DNA of 64,000 bases, from assembly GCA_036897445.1 (NCBI GenBank), contig JAYMTL010000031.1, positions 1-64,000 of the forward strand. Direction: 5' to 3'. The notes below the pieces were generated by a model. The model saw only the letters and a program-made list of their open reading frames with translations, was not told the DNA's origin and made no database searches. Position 1 is the stretch's first letter; each line of letters starts with the position of its first letter. Below, piece after piece: positions 25,093 to 36,768 of the stretch. A program made the position numbers and the translations under genes. The stretch is from Pelargonium tetragonum. Lineage: Eukaryota > Streptophyta > Magnoliopsida > Geraniales > Geraniaceae.

Positions 25093-26899
25093 TATCCAGC
25101 AACTTTTAATAGCATCTTTTTTGGGGGGGATCCCATGATAACTTTTCGTAGATAGACGTATTCTTTAGAGATTCGAGATCTTTTTTGCAATAAGTGCTGT
25201 ACCCTTAAATTAAAAGTTCTTTTTCACACAAATGATATAGAGAGAATTGTATTTTATCCTTAGTCTTTGATCCTCTTTCTTTCTGGCAGCCCCCTCTACT
25301 AGACATTTTACTACCCTCTTTTTTTGTACCCTTAAAAAAAAGGGGGAAGTGAAACTCTGTAAGAAAATGAAAGTAAATTCGGCGGAGGATCCTTCTTTAT
25401 GAGAACAATTCTAACCAGGCCGGGGCTCTTGGAAAGCACAGCTTCTATAAATCTAAAGAAGCAAGCAAAACCTTTCAATCGGAGGGTCAAACGAGTTCTA
25501 GCAATGATAATACAAGAAAGAAAGAGAGATACCCGTAAACACTAAATAAGAAGAAATGCTCCTGGTGACACAAGTTTTTTTAGTACAATACACCTGATCG
25601 ACTCCCTTTTCGAAAAATCTATGAAACCTAGCTTTTCTCGGTCCTATACTCCTTAATCAAGCACCCTTCGGAATTTCCCCTTTTTGCTAACTAATGTCAT
25701 ATTGTGAAAAAGAAAATCAAGCTTTCTACATGCATATTGGGACCCCTTTGACTTTGTATTTTAAAGAAAAACAGACCCTGCCTGTACAGAACAAGAATCT
25801 TTCTAGATCCAAAAAGAAAAGAAGAGAACCAAGGGTACCTTACCATAAATCGACTAACCTTTCACTACTAAAAAAGAAGATTCTAAGGAAAGGAAACAGC
25901 TCGCCCAAAAAATCATTCCTCACTAAGTTCGAATATCCAAACTGAAGAGAACCCTTTAATAAAAAGGTTTCATGGAAAAAGGAATCCATATAAAAAAGAG
26001 AAGAACCCCTAAGTAATTATCTAGAAAAGCGCTTACTGGAGTGCCGGTTAAGGTCGAGATACCAAAGTCTCGAGTTGAAAGTTACTTTGTTTTAGAATGC
26101 CCGAAATCTATCCAAAAGGTGAATAAATAGGAGTTTCTTTACATAGTGCACTCATCCCTCGAAATCTCCCAAAAAGCTCTTTTAGGAAGAGTGAAGTACT
26201 GTACAAGACCTGTCCGACTTACTGGCGCAGAACCCTATTTTTTGTTGAAATGAAAAGTCAAACATGGGTCACATGAAACAGAGATTGTTATAAAGCAAGT
26301 GTCTTGTCTTGACCTATTACAGTGGGGTCCCTTGAAGTTTTCCTAAAGGTAAAGTCAGAATCTTGTTACAACTATTAAGATTCCATTAAAGCTTAGTATA
26401 TAGGCCCAGGATTCCTTAAAAAGAAATTGAAAAGAGTCTCTACTGAAAAGTCCCAAAGAAGGGCTCTACTTCTTTTTTCTAGAAAAAAAGGGACTCGTTT
26501 TTACAAAGAGCGAGTATGCCAACACAAACAGGATTAAAAAAAGCCTGGGATTCCCCATAGTAAAGGGGCTTAAAGTATACTACTCATGGTAAATAGCGAA
26601 CGAAACCTGTTTATGGATTTCCTAGGCCCCGTTGCAATTCCTAATATTAATAAGGGTCTCCTTTTTCTATATCCTTCTTAAAAACTAGAGAAGTTACCGG
26701 CATAGGTTTTTTTAACACCTTCAATTCCATACACAAGATGCATTGATATCATATTTTACTTAATCATATACTTTGTATAAAGGTTTTTAGTTAATAACCA
26801 TAAAGTTCACTTTAACCGGAGCTTCGTGTAAACAAGATTTGAAATGGAGTCCGTACATTCGTGGTAGTATTAAGCACTCATATAAAGATTTTCTTTAGT

Positions 26900-26921
26900 T
26901 CCGAGTTACTAAGAACTCGGA
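26900..26921. repeat. Compact hairpin, 8-bp stem
   Basis: TCCGAGTT (26900-26907) and AACTCGGA (26914-26921) form a perfect stem with the 6-base loop ACTAAG. A T-rich stretch follows within about 10 bases on the plus strand, giving a weak resemblance to an intrinsic terminator. No upstream gene exists. Confidence 0.65.
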
Positions 26922-27530
26922 GTCTCTCTCTTTTTTTATTGATTCTAATAAAAGCCTAAGGAATAGAAAAGCTTGAGAAATGACATTTCCAGCAGGGAAT
27001 CTCGTAAGTCTGTTCTGTAAAGTAGCCCCAGCCGGGTAGAGACAAGGGAATTCAATTCAAAAGAAAAAAGGACTCGAAAAGGGTCGAATTCGTGTAAAAG
27101 GTTTCCTGGATAGAGAGTCAAATCAATGATCTCAAAAGTACAGGGTCTAATTAGTAGAATTTAGTACAGAGTATTGGTAGGAGGCTATACTGAAGATAGA
27201 GATAGAAATTTTGTTTTCAGTTCAGTTTTTATCGTATAAGGAGTGACAGGTTTATCAGTTTTTATTTTATTGACAGGGAAGTCCTTCTTTAGGATCTTAA
27301 AGTCTGCTCCTTTGTTTCTAGGGTTCCTCGAGTTTTCTTGTTCAGGATATTCGGATAATCAAGGGGTTTTTGTTCCTCAGTACTTTCTTAACTTAAGTAG
27401 CTAAGTATAGACTCACGGGCAATAACTAGAGATAAAGGGCCTTTTCCGGGGCTAAGTTACCAGTTCGAGAAGTCTAGCGTCTTTTCTTTTCTTAATCATA
27501 GTCGGGATTTGACAAGAGAGTAAAACGAGT

Positions 27531-27558
27531 AAGGATACGCAGAGAAGGATACGCAGAG
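27531..27558. repeat. 14-bp tandem duplication
   Basis: AAGGATACGCAGAG is present twice, head to tail and identical (27531-27544 and 27545-27558). The perfect identity suggests a recent duplication, for example by replication slippage. Confidence 0.9.
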
Positions 27559-27799
27559 CTAGAATTAAGTATGAAAAATAGAAACACAAGAATAGCTACG
27601 AGTCATTGGTATAAGATTTCTAAAGACTCCAGCAAAGGACCCCTCGCTTTATTTATAATTTACTAGAACTTCCTAAAAAGAAACCTCGAAAAAAAAAGAA
27701 CTTAACTATTTCAAATCACTATTCCCTTTAGTCCTTTTTACTTAAAAGTGGACTCCTTAGTTATATCCCCAAAACTTCACTCTTATTTTGTAAAACCAA

Positions 27800-28030
27800 A
27801 GGAATTCAAGGCTATGTCTATCTTTCCTTGCTTGTAGGCTTTAGTCTTATCTGTACACCTCTATTCTTATGGTTTTTCTTAATTACATTACCTGTCTTTT
27901 TTTTTTAGTCTGTATCTTACTCATAGCTATACTACCCGCTTAAACCGGACCAGGAAAAATACGAGAAAAACCCTCTTATTATAGCCCTACATCTACTCAA
28001 GGTACAGAAGGATACTTAAGTTAAGAAGAG
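27800..28030 (-). repeat. Pyrimidine-rich island carrying a core repeat
   Basis: The plus strand is pyrimidine-rich. It contains the core as CTTAATTACATTACCT (27878-27893), followed by GTC and a run of ten T (27897-27906). Read on the minus strand this is AAGACAGGTAATG, fusing the AAGACAGG motif of other islands to the core. After the core the minus strand stays open for 24 codons from GGT. Confidence 0.5.
27878..27893 (-). repeat. AGGTAATG core repeat, minus strand
   Basis: CTTAATTACATTACCT is the exact reverse complement of AGGTAATGTAATTAAG, the full 16-base core shared with 36420-36435, 36687-36702 and 57563-57578. Confidence 0.75.
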
Positions 28031-30304
28031 CTGATTGAAGAATATAAAGTAAAAAAAGTCAACAGTCTAATGTTTTACATTAATAACCTCCTGGGAATTA
28101 AAAAAGCGTAGGGGTCAAATAAGGTTAGGGGCTCCCTGTGTTTAGTCCCGTCGATTTCCTTCAGGGTAAAATAGAGTCAGCTAGTTTATACTAATAAAAG
28201 AGCGGGTTCCTAGGGATTGGTTAACCGACGAAGTCTAAGTCTATAAAATAGAAAGGGGTTTTTCTTAACTATTAATTGTAAAGGATCCTCCTGTTTCAAC
28301 AGGGTTTGTAGATGTAGATATTCATTTTTAAGGGAGTTTTTTTAGTTAAAGCAAGAAAGTGTGCTGAGGTTTAGTAGGAAACTTCTATTCTATAAAGCAA
28401 AAACGTAAATCAAAAAGCCCCTTTATTTTATATAGAGTAGTCCGAAATTTTTATGTTAGAATCCTTTTTAACTGATTGTGAAATTTTAAAAGAAAGTTCT
28501 TACCTAGCAAGTTTATACACTAAGTAACTACTTTTTTTTATATTTAGGACAATCCTTTAGTAAAAGCCTGGTTATTTTGTAGCTTTTTACGGTTTTATAT
28601 AAGTAAGGGAGCATAGCTTATAAGAGTAGCAGCTAACAAGATAAAAAATCTAGTAAGAACTCAGAAAGCCTAAAATGTAGAAACACCTTAAGTTAAGGGA
28701 CCCTTAGTAATAAGGAAGATATAAAGTTTAGCGGATACCTGTGGTTGTATTTGCATGCGCCTGACTTCAGTTAAGAGTCTAGTTAAAAAAGAAGTCTATA
28801 AATAGGAAAAGGTCTAAGGAGCTATAAGGTAATACACCTTAGTATTTAAGATAAGTCTCAGGGATCTAAGGATCTTCCCCACTTTCGATTTAAGCTTTCT
28901 AGGGATTTACAGGGAATAGGGGTTCTTTATACTTCTTTCAGGCAAGTCTAGAGATTGACTAAAAAGTCAAATTATCAGTTAAATCTATATAAAATAAATA
29001 AGATACAGACTACAAAGGTTTTAGGCAGGTATTCTTATGAGTTTAATACGGGATCCCTTTTACCAACCAGACCCCACATAAATGAAAGGGGCTGGAATTT
29101 CAAGGGGAGCCCTTTAAGTGCAGGCTAAACTTGAAGCAAAAGCTTTTTAGTCCCATAAATTTCGTATACATTACCATAATATAAAAAGGATATCTATAAC
29201 TAAGAAAAGGGTCCCTTAATCTTAATAAAGAAACAAGTTAGAATAGACGCTGTATAGCGGAGTACCTTAATTAAAATTAGAAGGATTCGATAGACACAAA
29301 TCCAATTGACAACATCTTAGCAAAAACTCCTAACAAAGGAAAAATCTCTCCTTTTTACACCCTTTAACTAGAGCAAGGAAATAGGAGCGAGGGTGTTTTA
29401 GAACTGGAAACAGGCAACTCCTTTCTTTTTTAAATGTTTAATGAAAGCAGTAAAAAAAAAAGCTCCTAAAAGGATTTTAGATTAAAGCAAACAACGCTTT
29501 CTAGCTAGAATGTCAAATTTCCTGGGGTTTATATACCAGGTTTCCTTATGTTTTACCTTTTGTCTATTTTTACGATAGACTTTTGAATTCCTTTTAGAGA
29601 AGGGTTTAGCTCTGTTAACTGGATCCGAGATCGTAAGAAAGTACTAACAAATCTAAGTAACCCTTTTAAGCTTACCCGTTTCATAGTTACAACTTTTAAG
29701 GCAAGAACAACTCTTTACTTACCTGCTCTTTTCGTTAAAAAAGGGGAGCAAGAAAAAATCCCTATTACCAACTTACCGACCAAGAAAAAGTAAGGAATAC
29801 CTAATATAGAAAGAAAACTGCGGTATATAAGTATAGTATAAGTCCAAAATTTGTACTCCGATTCAGTTAATGAATTCGTAAACACAAATAAAGACTAAAA
29901 AGTGAAACTCCAGAGATAGCTGAATTTGCTTTGAGGTAGGTATATGGTTGCTTTATTAAAGCTTTCTTATTGTTTGTACTGAAAAATTTTTTTATTAATT
30001 TCATTTTGGAAACCTGAGCTTACTCGAGCGTTTTTAAAGTGTAAATAAGAACTTTGACGGAAGTCCATACTTTAGTATAAATAAGACCGAAAAACCTTTT
30101 GAATTAACAGGAAGAGTACAAGGATCCACGTTATTTATGTAAATAAAATAGGCATACGCTAGATAAGTCTTAAACTCTCTCTGCGAGTTCTACTTAAAAA
30201 GGGGGGGTTCTCTTGTTTGGGTCTATCACTAAAGTACGAAGAGTTTGGGGGTTAGACTCCAAAGTACTTTAACAAACAAAAGCTTTACGCATTGAGAAAA
30301 CTTA

Positions 30305-30324
30305 CTTTACACTTAAGTGTAAAG
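30305..30324. repeat. 20-bp perfect palindrome
   Basis: CTTTACACTTAAGTGTAAAG equals its own reverse complement over all 20 bases. It could be a dimeric protein-binding site or a cruciform seed. No gene adjoins it. Confidence 0.85.
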
Positions 30325-31230
30325 CTAGCTTTTGTAGCTGCATATCTTGATAAGAAAAGTTTCACATTTAGCGATTTCAATTCCGTAGTATTTTGCAACT
30401 TTTTAGTCTTATGACTTCTTGTATATAAGGTTATCTCAAGAAGTTTTTCTTTATCGTCTCAGGACAGGGCTATAAAAAAAATAAGAACCCTCTTTATTTA
30501 AAATTCTTTTCCATTTCCAAGCAAATCGATAATAAAAACAAAGAGAGACTTTACAAACCTTGGGAGAGTAAATAAATTGTGAAAAGTCCATAAAAACCTC
30601 ACGTAAGGTCGAAACCTCTTTATTAAGTCTGGTTTAGCAAATGCCTAGGCTTTTTTAGTTCCGCCGCGGGGACTCCTTTTTTTTCTTGAAATTATGCCTC
30701 TCTTTTGGTATAGCGGAGTCAGTCACGTTGAGAAAACAAGCAAATAAAAAAGCAAAAGCCGAGGGCTTGCCCACGGATAACACAGTTTATAGGGTATCTA
30801 ATTTCAATAACGAAAAATCCAACTACGACTTTTATTATATTCGTACCTTTTTTATTATGTTAGATTCTCTCAAAATTCTTACGACCTTTTAGAAAGATTT
30901 TTTTAATGTAAACCAGCCTTGCGCCGTATAGGACACACCTCTCCTATAAGGAATATCTAATCTAACGGAAGCCCACTTTCTGCTCCTTTATCTGGGAATC
31001 TATTTTAGTTAATATTAGTAAAGGAACCCTAAATTTATAGAACCCGCGGTTGCTTTTAAAAGTAAGAATTTCCTGGGATACTTAGTACTATGTCATAAAC
31101 ATATTACCAAAGAGGTTTTTATAGATGACGAATTTTCCCCCAAGTTCCTTAAGCCTTTTTCTTTATTGGAGGATCTTTTTGATTGCAATATTAAAAGCCC
31201 GGTAAATACCATTGGATCTTTTACTTCACA

Positions 31231-31248
31231 AGTCTACCCGGGTAGACT
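31231..31248. repeat. 18-bp perfect palindrome
   Basis: AGTCTACCCGGGTAGACT is a perfect 18-base palindrome centred on CCCGGG. CCCGGG itself is more common in the window than its G+C would predict. A near-palindrome TAACCCGGGGTTA lies 0.6 kb further on, at 31832-31844. Confidence 0.85.
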
Positions 31249-33200
31249 CTGTACTTAATATTTTATAGGGGTATCTGTTTCATCGGACAAAAGGATACCT
31301 CAAAATCGTCGTATTTTAAGTAACTCCGGCCCAAGGGCTTCCTCGAACTTCATTTCATTCTTAAATCAAACCTTTACATCACAGAGTCTACTCCAATTTT
31401 CTCCTAAATTTAAAGTAAAGTAAAATTTAAATATCGGTCGGGCTTAAAAGGGTATCCTCCTAACTACAAATTCAATCTATTGAACTTTCTTCCTCAGCTT
31501 ACTATAAACTTTTTTGTAAGGGCGTTAAAACGAGTATACTCAAAAACTCTGTAATTACCAAAAAAGGGAGTCGTAAAATCGAGTAAAATGCAGATTGTTT
31601 GCATAAAAATTTTTTGTTATTTTGAGTAGAACCCTTTAGTTATACTTATATCTTTTTCTCATAGAAAAAACCCCTAAGTTTTTAGTAGTATTAATCCTAC
31701 AAACCCCTGATCTTTCCAAGCAATTAACTTGTATACAGCAGCTACACACCCTAAATCTGTTTTGCTAGAATTACTTGCTTTTCTTTTGGCAAGAGCTTGT
31801 ACCTTGGACTAACTCCAGGACTCAAAAAAGTTAACCCGGGGTTAGCTTTTTACTAGTTAATGATTAATTAATGAAACGAAAGATCTCATCTCCATTCTTT
31901 AATTAAGGAGCCACAGGAAATGCGCTGTCGCCCAGATACTGTAACTAAGATTTTTACAGCGGGAACTGGCGAACACTTGTAAGCTAATCGAAAAAGCCCA
32001 AAAGGAACTTTTTTCCTAGATAAAAGAGGGGTTTTATGTAATTAAAAAGAAAGCCTTCGTTTATAAGGAAGAGCTGACGAATTCGGCAAAGCAAGAAAAG
32101 GAAAATCTCTTAGTTAGTATTAATTTGTAGTTGTTATACAGGAACTTCTGTGAAGATACTCTTATATCTTTTTTACGATTATAGAATCTTGGTTGCTTTT
32201 ATGAAAGAACTCAACTACTCAAATTTCCTCCTTAACTAATTCATTGGCTCTCGGTCTAGTAGGTTTATTGGATTCCTGTATCTACGCTTTTTTCTTTTTA
32301 AACCAATTTCGAAGTAAGTATATAGTAAGCAGGAGTCCTATATTATAGCATAGATACTATAAAAAAAAGTTGAACTTATATATACAACCTTTCAAAGATA
32401 AGTTTTCCTTTATATTCTTTTTAGTAAAACCCTGTTCCCTTTTTTTTAATATCAAAGTCAAAGTCTTACTCTACTCAAGCTCTACGAGTTGTGACACCAG
32501 GCGCCCAAGCACCCCAAACTCTCGATAAAGCATTCGACAGTAAGTTCATGGTTCTTTGGTTTCTTTCTTCCTTTTTACTTATTGGAAAATTTTCTTTTAA
32601 TGTAAAACCTTTTATTCCTGGACTTTCGAGGGCAGCTGCGTAGTTAAAGAGTTTCCAGATAGAACTAAGAAAGATAAGGGGATAGGTCGGTTTCCTCTTT
32701 TGGGTTTACGAGACAAGAGTCACTCAGGGTATTGCGCCCCGGGTTTATAGGTTCCAAATAAAGAGGCTCTAAAGTGATAATTATTAAAGGAGGGCTTTTC
32801 CATTCAAACTAACTTTGCTCTACTACTTTCTTTTTGTGTCATTCGGTGCAGGAGCATTTACTATATTTACTGCAATTCCTTCTAAATATCTTTCCAATTT
32901 TTAAGCGATTTCTATTGGGGAAACAAGTTTTTTTTGTGGCCTAACACGGAGGGATCTAGAATGAAGCGATAAGCGGGTTTCTTCTATGTCAGGTATTCCT
33001 AGCTTAACTATACGGGAATCCTCTAAGTCTTCTTCCTTCTACTAAAAAGAGAAAGAACCCCGTCTAGTAAACGAAAAGAACAGGAAACTCATTGCAATAG
33101 AATAGTACAAACTTCTTAACTAGAACTTTATCGGATTTTCTTGTAGGGCCCTTTGTGTGCGTTAAACCAAAAATGATCAAGTCTTTAAATTGTGCTTTTA

Positions 33201-35000
33201 CGTTCGATTTAAGACACCCTATGAATCCCCCTCATAAAACTTAATACAGAGGGAATTTGAAAGGGTAAGTCATAGGTTTCATTCGTATATTGGATTTTAG
33301 TAAAGAAGTACATTCTGAAAAGTAGATGGGTTTCTTAGCTTTAAAGAGTCTTTCAGGGAGGTAGGTGGCTGCTTTTATGGGTCTCCTTTGGTTCTCTTTG
33401 ACCGACGGGATTTTTACACGGGTATCTTCTTTCCTAGCTTTCAGGTTCATAGAGTTCGGTAAATTCAATATAGGCAGGTAGCATTTCTCAATTAAAGTAC
33501 ATTCTAAAAATGGCTAAAAAGGCTGTGAAATAGGTCTCAATATAGGTATCTCATAAGGTAGGATATTCTAGATAAGAAATTTGGTCTTGCTACAAGAGTC
33601 TAGATTTGTTATCCTAAATGTTATTGCAAGTACTGAGTTTACTGTAAAAGAAAGAAGGTTTACTCAAAAAAGATCTTAAAGGAATAAGGTATAGTTGTTA
33701 TCCTAAGTTCTCCCTTTTATTGAAAGTCATAACTTTTCCTGTCAAAGGGTAGATACAGAGCCCATGGGGACTCCTACTCCTTATATTAGGTTAGCTGCTT
33801 CACAAGAAAGGGAGTGTAGAAAGAGTCGGGGCCTTGAGTATGAAGTCAACTCTGATAGGAAGATCTCTGAAAATTTTCTTTGTGGAGCAAGTTTACAGGT
33901 TGACGGGATTTCTCCAGATACCAGCTATAAGAAAGTGAAGTGAACGCGTTTCTGGCTAAGCAGTGCAATAAGTCAAGCTCTTTCCTCTTGTTAGGAATAG
34001 ACAGAATCCAAGTTAGATTCTAGCTAGTAGGAGCATAAAAGAAGGTTTATCTTTCAAAGAGCTTTCAAGAAGTCATAGAAAAAGCTAGCGGTTTGGCTAG
34101 GTTTCTTTGTGTATGTGGAGCAATCACGGTTAAGGGCATAAAAAGTTTTGGTTGCAAGAAAGTAATTTGGGGATCAAGAAGTAGGTCTAGTTCAGAAGGC
34201 GGGGTTCTTGGGTATGTAGTAAAGGCTGTGTAGATATAAAGAAGCAGGCTTAACAAGGTATGGATCAGAAGTTTCCAGTAAAAGGTAGAGTTTGAGTAAG
34301 CTGGTTTTAGGGAGTTTTCCGGGATTTGAGTTTGAGTAAGAGGAGTCTAAATTCGAAAGGCAGATTTTAGTAGAGTGTTTTCCAAAAAGAAGTTTGTACT
34401 AAAAAGAGTCAGAGAGGGAGAGTACCGGTTTAGTTCTAAGGTTTAGGGATTTTCATAACTAGATAAATTTCTTCTTTTTCTGTTAGCTTAATAGAGAATT
34501 TCTGAGTCTGCTTAGTCAAAGTAGCTTAGGTAAAGGGTTCACAACCAGTAAAGTCAAAATGGAACTCTAATTAGGTCAAGTAGGTAGCAGCTCTCTAAAC
34601 TAAAGAGAAATGAAATTATAGAGATTTGGCAAGATTCGAATCTAAGGTCCTTTTTCTGAGTTAGAAAAGGGTTAGCCGCTTAGCTGCACAAGGTTTTTAG
34701 TAACGAAACCCATTCTGAAAAGGGAGGTGAGTTTTCTAGTCTCAAAGTGCTTTGGGGATTTGGACTTACTGCCTTTCCCGGTTTAAAAAGGGGCTCTCAT
34801 CCCTAGAGTGAATTTGGGAAGGGGGTCAAGAAGAAGATAGAAAGTAAGACGATAGCTATAAGTCAAGCTATTTAGACTAAGAAAAGTCTCTCAAGTCAGG
34901 TAAACAGAGTCAGACGCAGCGGGGTTTTAGGTTTCTGAGTATAGTATAGAGTAGAAATGGATTCGTTATTATCACAAGTTAGTATAGTTTTCTGAAGTTG
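33201..35000. other. G-rich strand-asymmetric domain
   Basis: Five sampled 60-base lines total about 79 G to 31 C on the plus strand, a strong skew absent from the flanks. Minus-strand frames of 75 codons (33468-33241) and 63 codons (34256-34065) lie here without recognisable products. A 13-base direct repeat GAGTTTGAGTAAG occurs at 34288 and 34328. The skew could mark a long transcription or replication polarity, or an inserted foreign segment. Confidence 0.5.
34619..34693 (-). pseudogene. tRNA-like sequence, identity unclear
   Basis: Read on the minus strand there is a D-like block AGCTAAGCGGCTAACCC. A perfect 5-bp anticodon-type stem follows (TTTTC/GAAAA, plus-strand 34664-34668 and 34652-34656) around a 7-base loop TAACTCA. 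Next comes GATTCGAATC, a T-loop-like string. The distance from the D arm to the T loop is 26 bases, as in a standard tRNA. The base before the anticodon position is not T, the T stem fits only as a 4-bp palindrome, and the acceptor arms do not pair. It is most likely a decayed tRNA, possibly chance. Confidence 0.35.
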
Positions 35001-35840
35001 ACTTCAAGTCAAGGTAGAATCTTGTATTCCTAAAAGGGAAGCCTTTCTTTTCGTTTAATAGGAAGAATCGGGTTGATATAGTAGCGCAAAACAGGGTTTC
35101 TCCTTAAAAGTTTGAGCTATGTGTATTAGGTTGACTTTTTCTGGATCTTCGGATAGTCAGGCAAGGAGTTTCCTTCTTTTATTAATGAATGTAAAATGTA
35201 GTGTGTTCCAGAAATTGCAAGTTGAGTTAGTAGGTTTCCTAGTTTGACCTATAAAGTTGGGATTTGAACCCCGCGCAGTCTAACTTTCATTTATCAGCAT
35301 TTTCTCTACGTAGCTCATTTTAAGAGGTCGAAGGCGGGCCTGTTTTCTCCTCTATTTACAGAAACCCTGTTAGTTAAATATTGGGGTGCCTTAAAAGTTT
35401 TAGTCTTGTTGAAATCAAACTCCTCCATGAATTTGGAGATAACCCTATAAGATAAGACAGAGCACTAACGCGGAAAGCCCTTTATCCTAGATTTCGCTTT
35501 CAAAGGATCCCCTAATGAATTCAAATTTGCCTGGGGAAGAAAAGAGTGCGAGTGTCAGGGCTTTTTCGTGTAATTCTGAAAGTTTATACATATGTGAGGC
35601 TCCTGTACCTTACTTTTTATTGTAGGAAACAAAACTCCTTAACCGATCTGAGAACCCCCTAGTTACAAAATGAACCAAAAGTCTCCTTATTATACTTGAG
35701 GGAGAGGTTATAAAACTAAACGAAATCCTGAAGGGGCATCCCCGAAGGAGCTTATAAGTACTAATTGAATAGAGATAACACATGTATACGCGTAACCACT
35801 GACCTTGACTTATGCTGCTAGATTTCCTCTTTTTCTAGAT
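35001..35840. other. Spacer with T-arm-like sequence
   Basis: On the minus strand, GGGGTTCAAATCCC (about 35258-35271) is a good T-arm-like hairpin, with GGG/CCC around TTCAAAT. Upstream bases on that strand do not fold into convincing D and anticodon arms. No open frame of note is seen. Confidence 0.35.
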
Positions 35841-36230
35841 TTGTATTCTTCTTTGTTGTTTTAGTTTTCTTCTTCTTTGACTTCATACTCTTCTTTGTTT
35901 GAGTTTGATTATGAGGAGCTATAACTGTACCTGTCTTATCTTCGATACCTGTAGCTAAAGTCTTCTTCTTATTGTAGTTCTTCTTGCTGTTGTAGCTAGT
36001 TGTACTGTACTATTTGTATTTATTCTTTATATGTTACAGTTTACTGTAATAAGGGGTTTATAAGGTGCGAAGCCCTTAAACATATAGATAGTCTTGTATT
36101 AGTTAGTGTCTTACTTTATGTACTATTCTATACTTTTTGTAGTTAGTATAAGGAGTATAGTAGTTTTCTTTTGGTTAGTGTTGTTAGGAGATCTTCTTCT
36201 ACCTTATGTGGTTTATCAAGTATAGAAGGA
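35841..36230 (-). repeat. Pyrimidine-rich island arm
   Basis: TTCTTCTT-type tracts and GTAGCTA words on the plus strand are the complement of the purine-rich words seen just downstream in 36.23-36.9 kb. Together they form an inverted-looking island of about 1 kb. TACCTGTCTT (35928-35937) is the AAGACAGGTA motif in reverse. No protein is recognisable. Confidence 0.45.
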
Positions 36231-36686
36231 GCTAATAAGCATAAGAGTGAATCCATCCTACCGAGTCAACCTTAACAGAGACTCTAGTACTACCAATCAG
36301 CTCAAGGAATCAGAGGAGTGTAGCTTATACAAGTAAGATATTGGAGGACTTTCTTACTTACAAATAGACTAAGAAATAGAAGACTAGTATCTACTTCTTA
36401 ATTATCTTAAATATAAGAAAGGTAATGTAATTAAGAAGAATTTCACTATAGTAAGTCATACAGGCAAGAAAAAGAAGAGTACATGTAGAGCTTCTGGGCC
36501 TCCTACTACTAAGACTCTTAAGAACAGTCTAGCTATGATCTATGATAAGGATAGCTCATAAGAAAGCGGGCTCCTAATCCTAATCTTTAGAAGTAAGCTA
36601 CAAAACAAGCAGCAAGTCGAGGAAGTCCAGAAGTAAGTCAAAGTTAGATTTTGGTTGTTATAGCATATCCATAAATCTTCCTTAAA
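36231..36686 (+). repeat. Purine-rich island bounded by core repeats
   Basis: This segment holds the plus-strand core at 36420-36435 and TAGCTCATAAGAAAG at 36552-36566. A frame in phase with the core runs open from 36388 to a TAA at 36559-36561 (57 codons, no ATG near its start). The opposite strand is open over most of the same interval. The frames match no family I know. The similarity to other islands is at the DNA level. Confidence 0.45.
36420..36435 (+). repeat. AGGTAATG core repeat, plus strand
   Basis: AGGTAATGTAATTAAG is the full 16-base core, identical to 57563-57578. It is paired with an inverted core 252 bp downstream (36687-36702). Confidence 0.75.
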
Positions 36687-36768
36687 CTTAATTACATTAC
36701 CTCCTGCGTGCCGATCGGTAGGTTAGACTCTCTAAGAGGCTCCCTAACAACCTCATTAACGATAAGCT
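36687..36768 (+). repeat. Core plus CGGT-module repeat
   Basis: CTTAATTACATTACCT (36687-36702) is followed by CCTGCGTGCCGATCGGTAGG and, about 40 bases on, by ATTAACGATAAGCTC. GTTAG/CTAAC arms lie between them. This is the same order of parts as the left part of the 9140 element: core, CGGT box, small hairpin, AACGATAA. The right-hand inverted core of that element is absent here. Confidence 0.6.

Larger units (their letters stand above)
24738..27877. other. Gene-free spacer
   Basis: A plus-strand frame of 83 codons at 25694-25945 begins with ATG. It would encode a lysine/arginine-rich protein, but it matches no family I recognise and its length fits chance. Hairpins are listed separately. A 14-bp tandem duplication lies at 27531-27558. 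Confidence 0.45.
28031..33200. other. Gene-free AT-rich spacer
   Basis: There is a 68-codon plus-strand frame (30686-30892, non-ATG start) with no recognisable product. Two perfect palindromes, at 30305 and 31231, are listed separately. CTTACCGACC at 29772-29781 matches the reverse complement of the GGTCGGTAAG block. Confidence 0.45.

Noticed and set aside
25694-25945. 83-codon plus-strand frame with ATG and a lysine/arginine-rich product, ribosomal-protein-like in charge
   Set aside because: There is no match to a family I know, no neighbours and no conservation evidence. Basic composition follows from A-rich DNA.
25049-26930. Hairpins followed by T-rich sequence as bacterial intrinsic terminators
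   Set aside because: No genes precede them and nothing else in the window is bacterial in character.
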